NCBI GenBank assembly: GCA_946188165.1
Contig: CAMHTW010000009.1
Coordinates: 25,996-89,995 of the forward strand
Direction: 5' to 3'
Source of the DNA: an uncultured Prevotella sp.
GTDB lineage: Bacteria; Bacteroidota; Bacteroidia; Bacteroidales; Bacteroidaceae
Length of the DNA: 64,000 nucleotides
The position numbers and the translations under genes were made by a program. Of the stretch, positions 1 to 7,882 are shown piece after piece (position 1 is the first letter of the stretch; each line of letters starts with the position of its first letter). The notes under the pieces were generated by a model, which worked only from the letters and a program-made list of their open reading frames with translations, was not told the origin of the DNA and did no database searches.

Positions 1-145
1 CTTCGTCGATGGCAACCCTGCCGGCGTCAAAGCCATGCTAAGCGAGATGGGTTACATCGAGAACGTGCTGCGTCTGCCCTTGGTGCCTATGCGCGTCAAG
101 AATGTGCAGCGCATGAGCGAGATTCTGAAAGAACTGAAGATATAG
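1..145 (+). CDS. dapA: 4-hydroxy-tetrahydrodipicolinate synthase, C-terminal end (partial)
   Basis: Reading frame open from the window edge (codons from base 2) to a TAG, giving 47 residues. The text FVDGNPAGVKAML followed by LRLPLVPM is the usual C-terminal stretch of DapA, the cytosolic lyase that condenses pyruvate with aspartate semialdehyde in lysine synthesis. The Schiff-base lysine and the rest of the barrel lie outside the window, so the call rests on the tail alone. The next gene begins about 25 bases downstream on the same strand. Confidence 0.75.
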   Translation, partial: FVDGNPAGVKAMLSEMGYIENVLRLPLVPMRVKNVQRMSEILKELKI

Positions 146-170
146 CAATCTCTTGAAAACGCTTAAAGCT

Positions 171-2201
171 ATGCAACGACCGATACTGACAGCCTTACTA
201 ATATTCCTGAGTGGCATCCTGATGCCGCTCTGGGCTGATAGTAAAGACGACCAGGGATGGCGTCAGTACGAGACGGAGATTGCCAAAGCACGCCAGAACG
301 ACGACGACAAGAAGTTGGGTGAACTACTTTCAGGGCGTATGAGTACATTCTACAACCTGAAGATGGCTGACTCCATTACCGCCCACTTCGAGGAGGATAT
401 GAAGGAACTGAAGCACATCAGTCAGTGGAATGCCTACTATGATGTGTGGACGTGCTATATCAATACCCTGATCTATTTCAGTTTTAATAAAAATATGGCC
501 CTTCGCGAAGTGCAGCAGATGTTCAACGACGCGATGGAGCGTAAGAACGAGTATGGTCAGGGTATTGCCTACTACACGATGGGTAGTGTTTATCTGAACA
601 TGAACCATTTGGACGAGAGTGCCGCTGCTTTCCAGAAAAGCATCAAACTGCTGCGTCAGCAGAATCCGCCTCCCGTCTATACCCCTGAGGTATTCTCGTA
701 TCTGGGCGACGTATTCAACGAGCAGGGAAAGTACAATGACTTGCAGAAACTGACCGTCGAGTGGCAGAAGTTCATTCAGGACTTCCTGAAGTCCTATCCC
801 CAGCTCAATAAGGATTATCAGAACATTCTGTGGTTCTACTACCACATAGCCTGCGCACAGGCTGCCATCGGTCAGGACCGCTTGGATGATGCCGAGGAAT
901 GCACTACGCGTGCCGAAGAGACACGAGGTTCCGACAACAGCTACGAGACGTTGCAATGGTTAGTGACCATGGCCCAGCTGCGACTGAAACAAGGCCGCCT
1001 GGCCGAAGCGCTCGAATTGAATACGCGACGCCTGAACCTGGTGCCACCCAACGAGGACAAGGGCGTGTTCATGTCCGTTGCTAAGCAGCGCGGCGAGATA
1101 CTGATGCGTATGCACCGCTACGAGGAATCGTCAAAGCTGTATCAGGAGATGTGTCGCCTGAAGGACTCTATCAGCGGTGCTAATACCAAGAACCAGCTGA
1201 ACGAGTTGAACACCATGTTCCACGTCGACGAGCTGAAAATGGAACATGAGCGCACACAGTTCCGTAATACGCTCTATATCATTGGCATTATCCTGTTGGC
1301 AATGGTCATCTTCATTACTTTCCGCGTCATTGCCGCACGCCGCCTGAAGAAGGCTCACGACCAGCTGCAGGCTACCCACGAAGAACTGTTGACGGCTTAC
1401 GACCAATTGGAAGAGACCACAACGGCCAAGGAGCGTATCGAGAGCGACCTGCGTATTGCTCGAAACATACAGATGGGTATGGTGCCCAGCCGTTTCCCAG
1501 AGCGTCCCGACCTCGACCTCTATGCGTCCATGACGCCTGCCAAGGAGGTTGGTGGCGACCTTTACGGTTACCTGCTGATGCCTGCCGACAAACCCGAAGA
1601 CGAGGCCGACAAACTCTATTTTGCCTTGGGCGACGTGTCGGGTAAAGGTGTGCCAGCCTCTCTGTTCATGGCACAGGCCACGCGCTTGTTCCGCACGTTG
1701 GCTGCTCAGGGCATGAAGCCTGCCGAGATAGCCACGCGCATCAACGATGCCTTGTCGGGCGAGGATAACGAGACGTCGATGTTTGTCACCATGTTCCTGG
1801 GACTCATCGACCTGAAAACCGGTCACCTCGACTTCTGCAATGCCGGCCACAATCCGCCCGTGCTGATAGGCGAGGGTAGTGCCGATTTTATTGACATGAT
1901 TCCCAACTGCCCCATCGGACTCTGGCCTGGCTTCGAGTTCGAGGGCGAAGAGATAGAGAACATCACGGACCGTCCGCTGTTCGTCTATACCGACGGACTC
2001 AACGAGGCCGAGAACCGTCAGCAGGAACAGTTCACTGACGAACGCCTGCTGGACATACTGGCCCATGTGCCCTTCGAAACTTCGCAGCAGACCATCGAGA
2101 TGTTGCGTGCCGAGGTCGAGAAGCATCGTGACGGTGCAGAGCCTAACGACGACCTGACCATGCTATGTGTCAAAGTAATCAGTAATCAAGATAACCAATA
2201 A
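171..2201 (+). CDS. Membrane-bound TPR / SpoIIE-type PP2C phosphatase
   Basis: 676 residues from ATG at 171; an in-frame TTG at 153 is possible but the ATG gives a clean signal peptide (residues 1-22, ending near PLWADS). A helical TPR-like region (about 40-345) is followed by one membrane helix (about 366-388), a charged coiled coil and a C-terminal SpoIIE/RsbU-type Ser/Thr phosphatase (about 425-676) with the metal motifs GGDLYGY, GDVSGKGVPAS, CNAGHNPP and YTDGLNEAEN. Expected role: sense a periplasmic signal through the TPR part and dephosphorylate the STAS protein encoded two genes down. First gene of a four-gene partner-switching operon. Confidence 0.88.
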   Translation: MQRPILTALLIFLSGILMPLWADSKDDQGWRQYETEIAKARQNDDDKKLGELLSGRMSTFYNLKMADSITAHFEEDMKELKHISQWNAYYDVWTCYINTLIYFSFNKNMALREVQQMFNDAMERKNEYGQGIAYYTMGSVYLNMNHLDESAAAFQKSIKLLRQQNPPPVYTPEVFSYLGDVFNEQGKYNDLQKLTVEWQKFIQDFLKSYPQLNKDYQNILWFYYHIACAQAAIGQDRLDDAEECTTRAEETRGSDNSYETLQWLVTMAQLRLKQGRLAEALELNTRRLNLVPPNEDKGVFMSVAKQRGEILMRMHRYEESSKLYQEMCRLKDSISGANTKNQLNELNTMFHVDELKMEHERTQFRNTLYIIGIILLAMVIFITFRVIAARRLKKAHDQLQATHEELLTAYDQLEETTTAKERIESDLRIARNIQMGMVPSRFPERPDLDLYASMTPAKEVGGDLYGYLLMPADKPEDEADKLYFALGDVSGKGVPASLFMAQATRLFRTLAAQGMKPAEIATRINDALSGEDNETSMFVTMFLGLIDLKTGHLDFCNAGHNPPVLIGEGSADFIDMIPNCPIGLWPGFEFEGEEIENITDRPLFVYTDGLNEAENRQQEQFTDERLLDILAHVPFETSQQTIEMLRAEVEKHRDGAEPNDDLTMLCVKVISNQDNQ

Positions 2202-2212
2202 AACGAAAGCTT

Positions 2213-2623
2213 ATGAGAAAGGAAATAAAGATTAAGAACCAGATTGGCGAGCTTGAACGCGTCAACCAGTTCCTGGAGGAGATTGCTTCGGAACTGGGAT
2301 TAGACATGGAGCTCCAGATGAATCTGAATCTGGTGCTTGAGGAGATGGTGTCCAACGTCATCTTCTATGCGTATCCCGAAGGTAAGACTGCCGAAATCGA
2401 GCTCGTGGCCGAAAGCCACGGCAAGGAGCTTACCTTTGTGCTCACTGACCGTGGCAAAGAGTTCGACCCTACTGCCAAGGAAGACGCCAACCCCGATATC
2501 AACCCTATGGAGCGCGACATTGGCGGTATGGGCATCTATATCGTTAAGAACATCATGAACGAGGTGTCCTATCAACGTCTGGAGGGCAAGAACCTGCTGA
2601 CAATGACAAAAGAAATCAAATAA
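2213..2623 (+). CDS. RsbW/SpoIIAB-like anti-sigma factor kinase (HATPase_c_2)
   Basis: 136 residues, the usual length for a stand-alone GHKL kinase of the anti-sigma type. The N box is LEEMVSNVIFYAYP (catalytic E and metal-binding N), G1 is DRGKEFDP and the lid/G2 is GGMGIYIVKNIM. It starts 11 bases after the phosphatase and is followed 30 bases later by a STAS protein, the classic set in which this kinase phosphorylates the STAS protein and the phosphatase reverses it. Which sigma factor or other target it controls cannot be read here. Confidence 0.87.
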   Translation: MRKEIKIKNQIGELERVNQFLEEIASELGLDMELQMNLNLVLEEMVSNVIFYAYPEGKTAEIELVAESHGKELTFVLTDRGKEFDPTAKEDANPDINPMERDIGGMGIYIVKNIMNEVSYQRLEGKNLLTMTKEIK

Positions 2624-2653
2624 TAATAACAACAATTTAAAATATTAAGCATT

Positions 2654-2965
2654 ATGACACAGATTATCAAAGAGAATGGTAAGACCATCATTAAGACCGG
2701 ACAGCGTATTGACACTATGAACGCCCCAGAGTTTGAAAAGGAGATTCAGCCCGCATTGGCTGATGGCGGTGTGGATTTGGAGATGGACTGCACAGACCTG
2801 AACTATATGGCATCGAGCGGTCTGCGTATCATTCAGAAGACCATGCGTACCGTGATGCAGCAGCGCGGCCAGTTCAAGATGACCAACGTAAACGCTGAAA
2901 TCTACAAGGTGCTGGCCATGACCGGCTTCACCAAGTTTATGAAGGTTGAAAAGAAAGCTGAATAA
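2654..2965 (+). CDS. STAS-domain anti-sigma factor antagonist (SpoIIAA/RsbV-like)
   Basis: 103 residues forming one STAS domain. The motif DLNYMASSGLRII matches the phosphorylation loop of SpoIIAA/RsbV; Ser54 or Ser55 is the likely phospho-acceptor. In the known scheme the unphosphorylated form binds the kinase and frees its partner. Its place after the RsbW-like gene and in the same operon as the SpoIIE phosphatase supports that role. The 3' side is followed by a 7-base repeat array leading into the next gene. Confidence 0.88.
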   Translation: MTQIIKENGKTIIKTGQRIDTMNAPEFEKEIQPALADGGVDLEMDCTDLNYMASSGLRIIQKTMRTVMQQRGQFKMTNVNAEIYKVLAMTGFTKFMKVEKKAE

Positions 2966-2975
2966 CAACATAGTT

Positions 2976-3003
2976 CGTAATTTGTAATTCCTAATTCCTA
3001 ATT
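2976..3003 (+). repeat. 7-base tandem repeat, 4 units
   Basis: Four units of the form NNTAATT fill the gap between the STAS gene and the next gene, ending 3 bases before its ATG. One member of the window-wide heptamer family. Confidence 0.75.
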
Positions 3004-3005
3004 AT

Positions 3006-3932
3006 ATGTTATATGCTTTCCTGATTGCACTTGCCATTGCCGTCGTGCTTGGCATAGCATATTATTTCGAGCTGAAGTCCAGTCGCAAGCAGGCTGACGA
3101 GCAGAAACAGCTGCTGGCCGACTATCAGCGACGTGTGGACGAACAGCAGAAGCTGCTCGAAGACTATCGTGCACTCGAAAAGAACTTCGATAACGTTGGC
3201 GAGGGCTACGAGCAGGCACTGCTGGCCTTCGACAAGATGGAAGAAGAGAAGGAAAAGTCGCGCCAGGCCAACGAGGCTCTCGAAAAGCGCTGCAACGCCC
3301 TCTACGTCGAGCTGAACCAGTTGAAGGAGACGACGCAGAAGAAGGCCGAGGTCATGAATCCTCTTATGCAGCAACTGCAGTCAGCCCTTCGTGCCACTGG
3401 CGACATCAAGCTGCAAGGCATGCTGGCAAAGATTGTCGACCTTGACGACATCCCTGCTGACCTGCCGCCAATCAGCCGCACCGACAATGTCATGGTGACC
3501 CAAGTTTCCGACGAGGCCATTCGTCTCTCAGGCATCGACAAGGCACAGTATATTAAGTTCGAGAGCGTTGTTGCCCCCGACGCAGCCGTTACCATGCTCT
3601 CTACCAACCTCAGCAAGGCCGTTCGTGCCCTGACCCATCTGCTGGAAAATGCCCTGAAGTTCACTTCCGAAGGCAGTGTCAAGCTCATGGTCAATGTCGA
3701 TATGGAGAAGATGCAGGCCATCTATACCGTTGAGGATACAGGCTCAGGCATTGAGGCCGCTGATGCAGAACGCGTCTTCGAACCCTACTTCAAGCTCAAC
3801 CAGTACTTCGATGGTCAGGGCATCGGACTCACCGTAGCCCGTAACATAGCCCGCCGCTTAGGTGGCGAACTCACGCTTGACGGCGAGTATGCAGGCCCCG
3901 GTTGTCGCTTCGTGCTTGAACTCCCCATCTGA
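3006..3932 (+). CDS. Membrane-anchored HATPase (histidine-kinase-like) protein
   Basis: 308 residues: an N-terminal membrane helix (about 2-22), a long coiled coil (about 23-115), a linker and a C-terminal histidine-kinase-type ATPase with N box HLLENALKFT, G1 DTGSGI, F box FEPYFK and G2 GQGIGL. I see no HisKA H box: the only histidine near the core belongs to the N box. It may therefore be an ATPase that phosphorylates a partner or works with another dimerisation domain. It is last in the partner-switching operon and ends just before a strong terminator. Confidence 0.8.
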   Translation: MLYAFLIALAIAVVLGIAYYFELKSSRKQADEQKQLLADYQRRVDEQQKLLEDYRALEKNFDNVGEGYEQALLAFDKMEEEKEKSRQANEALEKRCNALYVELNQLKETTQKKAEVMNPLMQQLQSALRATGDIKLQGMLAKIVDLDDIPADLPPISRTDNVMVTQVSDEAIRLSGIDKAQYIKFESVVAPDAAVTMLSTNLSKAVRALTHLLENALKFTSEGSVKLMVNVDMEKMQAIYTVEDTGSGIEAADAERVFEPYFKLNQYFDGQGIGLTVARNIARRLGGELTLDGEYAGPGCRFVLELPI

Positions 3933-3955
3933 TTTCAATCCCCCTATAATTAATA

Positions 3956-3994
3956 AGAGTCGCCCCTCACACACAGTGAAGGGCGATTCTTTTT
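3956..3994 (+). terminator. Rho-independent terminator of the partner-switching operon
   Basis: Ten-pair stem AGAGTCGCCC / GGGCGATTCT (one G-T pair) with a further short inner stem TCAC/GTGA and a run of Ts. It lies between convergent genes. Confidence 0.85.
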
Positions 3995-4053
3995 CTATTT
4001 GTTCTTTATTATTACCATCGAACAGCCGATATGGAGCGATTAGAAATAAGCTG

Positions 4054-5280
4054 TCAATAGCCGACGGACGACCAGCCTACTGCCTGATACCACTGCATGT
4101 TCTTGATGTCGGTATTGTAAGTATAGAGGCATGTTTTGGCATAATATAGGTCGAGGGGGAAGAACATGCTGACGCAGCCCATCTTGGCATCGGTAACTTT
4201 AAAGTCATTGAAATTGACCGTGTTGGTATTCATGGTTTCCCACATAGGCGCTGTGACTCGTTTGGGAACGGCCTGCAGCAGAGCCTGATGCCACGTTTCG
4301 TAGGCCTCTGGCTGCTCCAGTAAGGCTGTTCGAATCATGTCGTTCATATCGTACATAGTCTTATTAATATTGTCGTAGCGTCCATTTGGTGCATAATAAT
4401 AGATGATGCCTTTAGTGGCAGTAGCATCACCCTGCTTCAGGTGCGCAGCAATGGCAGGCATGACTTTTTTTGTGGCAGCGGCTAACGAGTCCATCTGGCT
4501 GAGACGGATGACCGAGATGGGCAGGTAGTTGGGATAGTCCGCAGCATAAGTGTCGGCAATGTCGTTGTAGAAGGTTTCGGACTGGCCGAATAAATGCTTC
4601 ACCATTTTGTTGTAGGGCGCACCAAATCCAGGAATCTCGGCGGGCGAGCCTATGAGGTAGTCGGCACAATGACGCAGTTCGTATGCAACCTCAACCCCCA
4701 TCATGTTACAGCAGTCAGCAAAAATGTATTTCCATTTGATGCCTAACTGCTCGAAACAGGCACGCATATCGGGGATGCTGAGCCAAAGTCCATTGTTGGC
4801 ATTCTGCGAATTGTTACCATTATCAATGCCAAAGGCACGACGCTTATCCTTTTCGAAGCACCACCCGCTGGCATGACCCCATAAGACGAGACCGTACTCT
4901 TTGGCAGGACATAGCTTCACAATACGGCTAAGTATTTCGGTAAATACTTTAGGCTCGGATGTATAAAAGTCTTCGCTATACTTAAACAGCGTATCGACAG
5001 GATGGCTTGAATTGCCAGTGATGCGGGCAATGAACGGTTTTTCATTATTGCTAATACGGTCAACATACATCACGAGACGGTCGTCACCTGAGAGCGTATT
5101 ATACGAACCGTTGACCAACTCCTGGATATCGCCATTGGTAAACGACGAAAGCGTGTTGTCGCCAGAAATAAATACAATCACCGTCCGGCGAGCCGTGGTG
5201 GGTTCCGAGTTGTTGTTGCTGTCCTTGCTGCATGCCGTCAGGAGTAGCAGCATTGTTATAGAAATCAAAAAATGCTTCAT
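4054..5280 (-). CDS. Clostripain-family (C11) cysteine peptidase, lipoprotein
   Basis: 408 residues from the ATG at 5280; the frame is open further upstream but this start gives a lipoprotein signal (lipobox LLTAC, Cys17) and has a promoter 18 bases before it. After a Ser/Asn-rich linker comes a C11 peptidase fold: VLWGHASGW holds the likely catalytic His and FADCCNMMGVE the catalytic Cys. Families of this kind cleave after Arg or Lys and are often self-processed. Expected location is the outer membrane or cell surface. It is transcribed divergently from a GH25 lysozyme gene. Confidence 0.85.
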   Translation of the reverse strand: MKHFLISITMLLLLTACSKDSNNNSEPTTARRTVIVFISGDNTLSSFTNGDIQELVNGSYNTLSGDDRLVMYVDRISNNEKPFIARITGNSSHPVDTLFKYSEDFYTSEPKVFTEILSRIVKLCPAKEYGLVLWGHASGWCFEKDKRRAFGIDNGNNSQNANNGLWLSIPDMRACFEQLGIKWKYIFADCCNMMGVEVAYELRHCADYLIGSPAEIPGFGAPYNKMVKHLFGQSETFYNDIADTYAADYPNYLPISVIRLSQMDSLAAATKKVMPAIAAHLKQGDATATKGIIYYYAPNGRYDNINKTMYDMNDMIRTALLEQPEAYETWHQALLQAVPKRVTAPMWETMNTNTVNFNDFKVTDAKMGCVSMFFPLDLYYAKTCLYTYNTDIKNMQWYQAVGWSSVGY

Positions 5281-5298
5281 TCTTGTGATATTTTGGCG

Positions 5299-5306
5299 CA
5301 AAGTTA
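5299..5306 (-). promoter_or_regulatory. -7 promoter element for the clostripain gene
   Basis: TAacTTTG on the minus strand, 18 bases before the ATG at 5280, matching the Bacteroidota -7 consensus. No clear TTTG lies at the ideal upstream distance. Confidence 0.55.
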
Positions 5307-5328
5307 CGGCTTTTTCTGCAATTTTTAG

Positions 5329-5336
5329 TATCTTTG
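5329..5336 (+). promoter_or_regulatory. -7 promoter element for the GH25 gene
   Basis: TAtcTTTG, 20 bases before the ATG at 5357. It sits back to back with the minus-strand element at 5299-5306, so the 76-base gap holds two divergent promoters. Confidence 0.6.
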
Positions 5337-5356
5337 CACCTAAATTTAACAGAAAA

Positions 5357-6109
5357 ATGAAGAAACTGATTGTTTTAACAGCGATAGCACTCCTATTTAA
5401 TATATACGCGTGGGCGCAGGAAGAAGTCAGCGACAGCATAGGCGGAGCTCCTGAAGAGCAGTTGGCACCTGCCGTCAATCCTAATATCATGTGCGAAGAC
5501 ACGTGCTCACACATTCACGGCATCGACCTGAGTCACTATCAGGGCAACGTGTTCTGGCAGACCATCGGCGATAACACCAACATGGCATACGTCTATCTGA
5601 AGGCTACCGAGGGAGGTGACCGCATTGATGCCACATTCGAGCGTAACATCCAAATGGCTCACAGACACGGATTGAAGGTAGGGTCGTACCATTTCTATCG
5701 TCCGCTGACCGACCAGCAGCGCCAGTTGAAGAACTTCATGTCGCAGTGTCTGCCCGATGAACAGGACCTGATTCCGATGATTGACATCGAGTCAACAGGC
5801 GGTCTGGACACCGACGTGTTCTGCGACTCGCTATTCTATTTCCTGGACTTGGTGGAAGAAGCCTACCGGCAGAAGCCGTTGCTATATACGGGGCGCAACT
5901 TCTACAACAAGCACCTGCTGGGCAAGGTGGACGACTATAAAATCATGATTGCCATGTATACCGACCAAGAACCCGTGGTGGCTGATGATCGCGATATTAC
6001 CATGTGGCAATATACCGGTAAAGGACGTATTCAAGGTGTCAACGGCTATGTGGATAAGAGCCGTTTCATGGGTAATCATCATTTAAGGGAAATACGCTTC
6101 AAGCATTAG
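5357..6109 (+). CDS. GH25-family lysozyme, secreted
   Basis: 250 residues from ATG at 5357, chosen because it opens with a signal peptide (MKKLIVLTAIALLFNIYAWA) and follows a promoter. Glycoside hydrolase family 25 hallmarks are GIDLSHYQG near the start of the domain, AYVYLKATEGG, GSYHFYRP, MIDIES (catalytic acid region) and ITMWQYTGKG near the end. The family cleaves the beta-1,4 bond of peptidoglycan. The last bases run into a 7-base repeat array. Confidence 0.9.
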   Translation: MKKLIVLTAIALLFNIYAWAQEEVSDSIGGAPEEQLAPAVNPNIMCEDTCSHIHGIDLSHYQGNVFWQTIGDNTNMAYVYLKATEGGDRIDATFERNIQMAHRHGLKVGSYHFYRPLTDQQRQLKNFMSQCLPDEQDLIPMIDIESTGGLDTDVFCDSLFYFLDLVEEAYRQKPLLYTGRNFYNKHLLGKVDDYKIMIAMYTDQEPVVADDRDITMWQYTGKGRIQGVNGYVDKSRFMGNHHLREIRFKH

Positions 6110-6141
6110 CCAATAGCCAATTGCTAACAGCTAATACTGAT
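6107..6141 (+). repeat. 7-base tandem repeat, 5 units
   Basis: Units TAGCCAA, TAGCCAA, TTGCTAA, CAGCTAA, TACTGAT begin with the stop codon of the GH25 gene and end 15 bases short of the convergent gene. Confidence 0.75.
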
Positions 6142-6156
6142 ACCAACTGTTAATCG

Positions 6157-6528
6157 CTATTCCTCGATATTGCGAATAGTGTGCATGAATTCGTTGAAAT
6201 AAGCCTGTAACGACTCTCGTGTAAAGCGATTCATAACATGTTGCGAACGCATCAAGTTCAGTTTGAACTTGCCCAGCAACTCCTGATTACGCTCGCCATT
6301 TAACGCGAGGAACTGTTCGCGCAATGAATCGGAAGGCTGCAAGAAGAAATCATCACTATAACGGCGGAAACCATCGGCCACCCAAGGACCTATGCCATAG
6401 GCAATGGTAAACTCGTAGAGTTTGTTCCATTTCCATTCGGACATGGGTTCAATAGCTTCCTGACCATAAAACTCGTCGCTGAAAACCAGTCGTTGCAGAT
6501 TTCTGAATATAATGTCCATATTCTTCAC
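6157..6528 (-). CDS. Hypothetical protein, 123 residues
   Basis: I do not recognise this protein firmly. It is rich in aromatic and charged residues, has no signal peptide or membrane segment, and includes SEWKWNKLYEFTIAYGIGPW and a C-terminal helical part. The N-terminal half resembles weakly the start of Bacteroidales nucleotidyltransferase-5-type proteins, but the transferase core is absent. Start could be either Met1 or Met4. It lies downstream of the NhaC-type gene on the same strand, separated only by a heptamer array, so the two may be co-transcribed. Confidence 0.6.
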   Translation of the reverse strand: MKNMDIIFRNLQRLVFSDEFYGQEAIEPMSEWKWNKLYEFTIAYGIGPWVADGFRRYSDDFFLQPSDSLREQFLALNGERNQELLGKFKLNLMRSQHVMNRFTRESLQAYFNEFMHTIRNIEE

Positions 6529-6550
6529 TATTCACTTTTCACTTTTAATT
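6523..6550 (-). repeat. 7-base tandem repeat, 4 units
   Basis: Plus-strand units CTTCACT, ATTCACT, TTTCACT, TTTAATT cover the gap between the antiporter gene and the 123-residue gene and overlap the latter's first codons. Confidence 0.7.
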
Positions 6551-6559
6551 AGCGAAGCG

Positions 6560-7834
6560 CTAAGAGTAACGTTTGGGGTATCGTAACAAGATAGACAGCA
6601 AAGCGACAATGCCGACTATTACCGGATAATAGAGGTAGGGTAGGATGCTGACGGGATTGAGCTGAGCCAGTCCGGCTGCCATTAACATTTGCGCACCGTA
6701 GGGAATAAGCCCCTGCATGGTACACGAGAACGTGTCGAGAATGGAGGCACATTTGCGATTGTCAACGCCATAGCGGTCGCCAATCTGCTTGGCAATACCA
6801 CCCACAGTAAGAATGGCAACGGTATTGTTCGCCGTACAGAGGTTGACCATCGACACCAAAGCAGCTATCGACAATTCGGCACCACGTTTGTTGCTGACAT
6901 GACTGGTAAGCAGTCGGATAAGGTAGTCGATACCGCCATTGTACTTGATAATTCCTAACAGTCCACCTGCCATCATCGTGATGATAATGAGTTCGCCCAT
7001 GCCTACGATACCTGTGCCCATTGCGCCCAACCAACCGTAGAAGTCGAAGCTGGAAGTCAGGAGTCCGATGAGTCCGCTCGACAGAATGCCCAAAGCCAGC
7101 ACGGCCATGACGTTCATGCCGAAGATGGCTGTCAGCAATACTATTAAATAAGGTATAACCTTGACGAACGACACGTCTGGTACGTGTTGGGGCGAATGAA
7201 TGCCTGAACCCATGAAGAGGTAGATGACAAACACCACCAGGGCGGAAGGCACTACAATGAAGGAGTTGACGCGGAACTTGTCGCTGAGACGGCATCCTTG
7301 AGTCTGAGTGGCAGCAATGGTCGTGTCGGAGATGAACGACAGGTTGTCGCCAAAGAACGAGCCACCCACGACGACTGCCGTCAGCAAGGCTATCGACGAA
7401 CCAGTCTGCGAAGCAATGCCTGCAGCAATAGGCGTCAGTGCAACGATAGTGCCCACACTGGTGCCTATCGACAACGAGATAAAGCAAGCAGCCAGGAACA
7501 GTCCCGCCAACAGCATGTTGCCAGGCAGGAGCGTCAGCGAGAGGTTGACGGTAGCATCGATGGCGCCCATGATCTTTGCGGAATGAGCAAAGGCACCAGC
7601 CAGAATGAAAATCCAGATCATCAGCATCATCTGCCCTGTTCCGGCACCACGACTGAAAATGTCGATGCGTTTGCCCAAAGGCAGACCACCGCAAACCACG
7701 ACGGCATATGCCGAAGCAGTCATGAAAGCCACCGTGATGGGCACTTTGTAGAAGTCACCAGCAATGATGCTGGTGACTAAATACAATAGGATGAACACCA
7801 CGAGGGGTGATAATGCGATGAGTCCTTTTTTCAA
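6560..7834 (-). CDS. NhaC-family Na+/H+ antiporter
   Basis: 424 residues, hydrophobic through most of its length with about 11-12 predicted membrane helices. The segments SIGTSVGTIVALTPIA, GGSFFGDNLSFISDTTIAA and the late NNTVAILTVGGIAKQIG are typical of the NhaC / Na+/H+ antiporter superfamily of the inner membrane. The exact substrate cannot be fixed from sequence; related proteins exchange malate/lactate or Na+/H+. It is downstream of uxaA on the same strand with a 46-base gap made of heptamer repeats. Confidence 0.82.
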   Translation of the reverse strand: MKKGLIALSPLVVFILLYLVTSIIAGDFYKVPITVAFMTASAYAVVVCGGLPLGKRIDIFSRGAGTGQMMLMIWIFILAGAFAHSAKIMGAIDATVNLSLTLLPGNMLLAGLFLAACFISLSIGTSVGTIVALTPIAAGIASQTGSSIALLTAVVVGGSFFGDNLSFISDTTIAATQTQGCRLSDKFRVNSFIVVPSALVVFVIYLFMGSGIHSPQHVPDVSFVKVIPYLIVLLTAIFGMNVMAVLALGILSSGLIGLLTSSFDFYGWLGAMGTGIVGMGELIIITMMAGGLLGIIKYNGGIDYLIRLLTSHVSNKRGAELSIAALVSMVNLCTANNTVAILTVGGIAKQIGDRYGVDNRKCASILDTFSCTMQGLIPYGAQMLMAAGLAQLNPVSILPYLYYPVIVGIVALLSILLRYPKRYS

Positions 7835-7882
7835 TTCTTAACTCTTAACTCTTAATTATCAATTGTCAATTATCAATTGATC
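7834..7882 (-). repeat. 7-base tandem repeat, 7 units
   Basis: Seven units in perfect 7-base phase (plus strand ATTCTTA, ACTCTTA, ACTCTTA, ATTATCA, ATTGTCA, ATTATCA, ATTGATC) fill the whole gap between the uxaA stop and the antiporter start. Confidence 0.8.

Noticed and set aside
1131..2126. Long minus-strand frame opposite the SpoIIE phosphatase gene
   Set aside because: It mirrors a well-supported gene, has no recognisable motif or promoter, and reflects codon bias on the other strand.
5281..5514. N-terminal extension of the clostripain-like protein up to 5514
   Set aside because: The extension overlaps the divergent GH25 gene and its promoter and would bury the lipoprotein signal.
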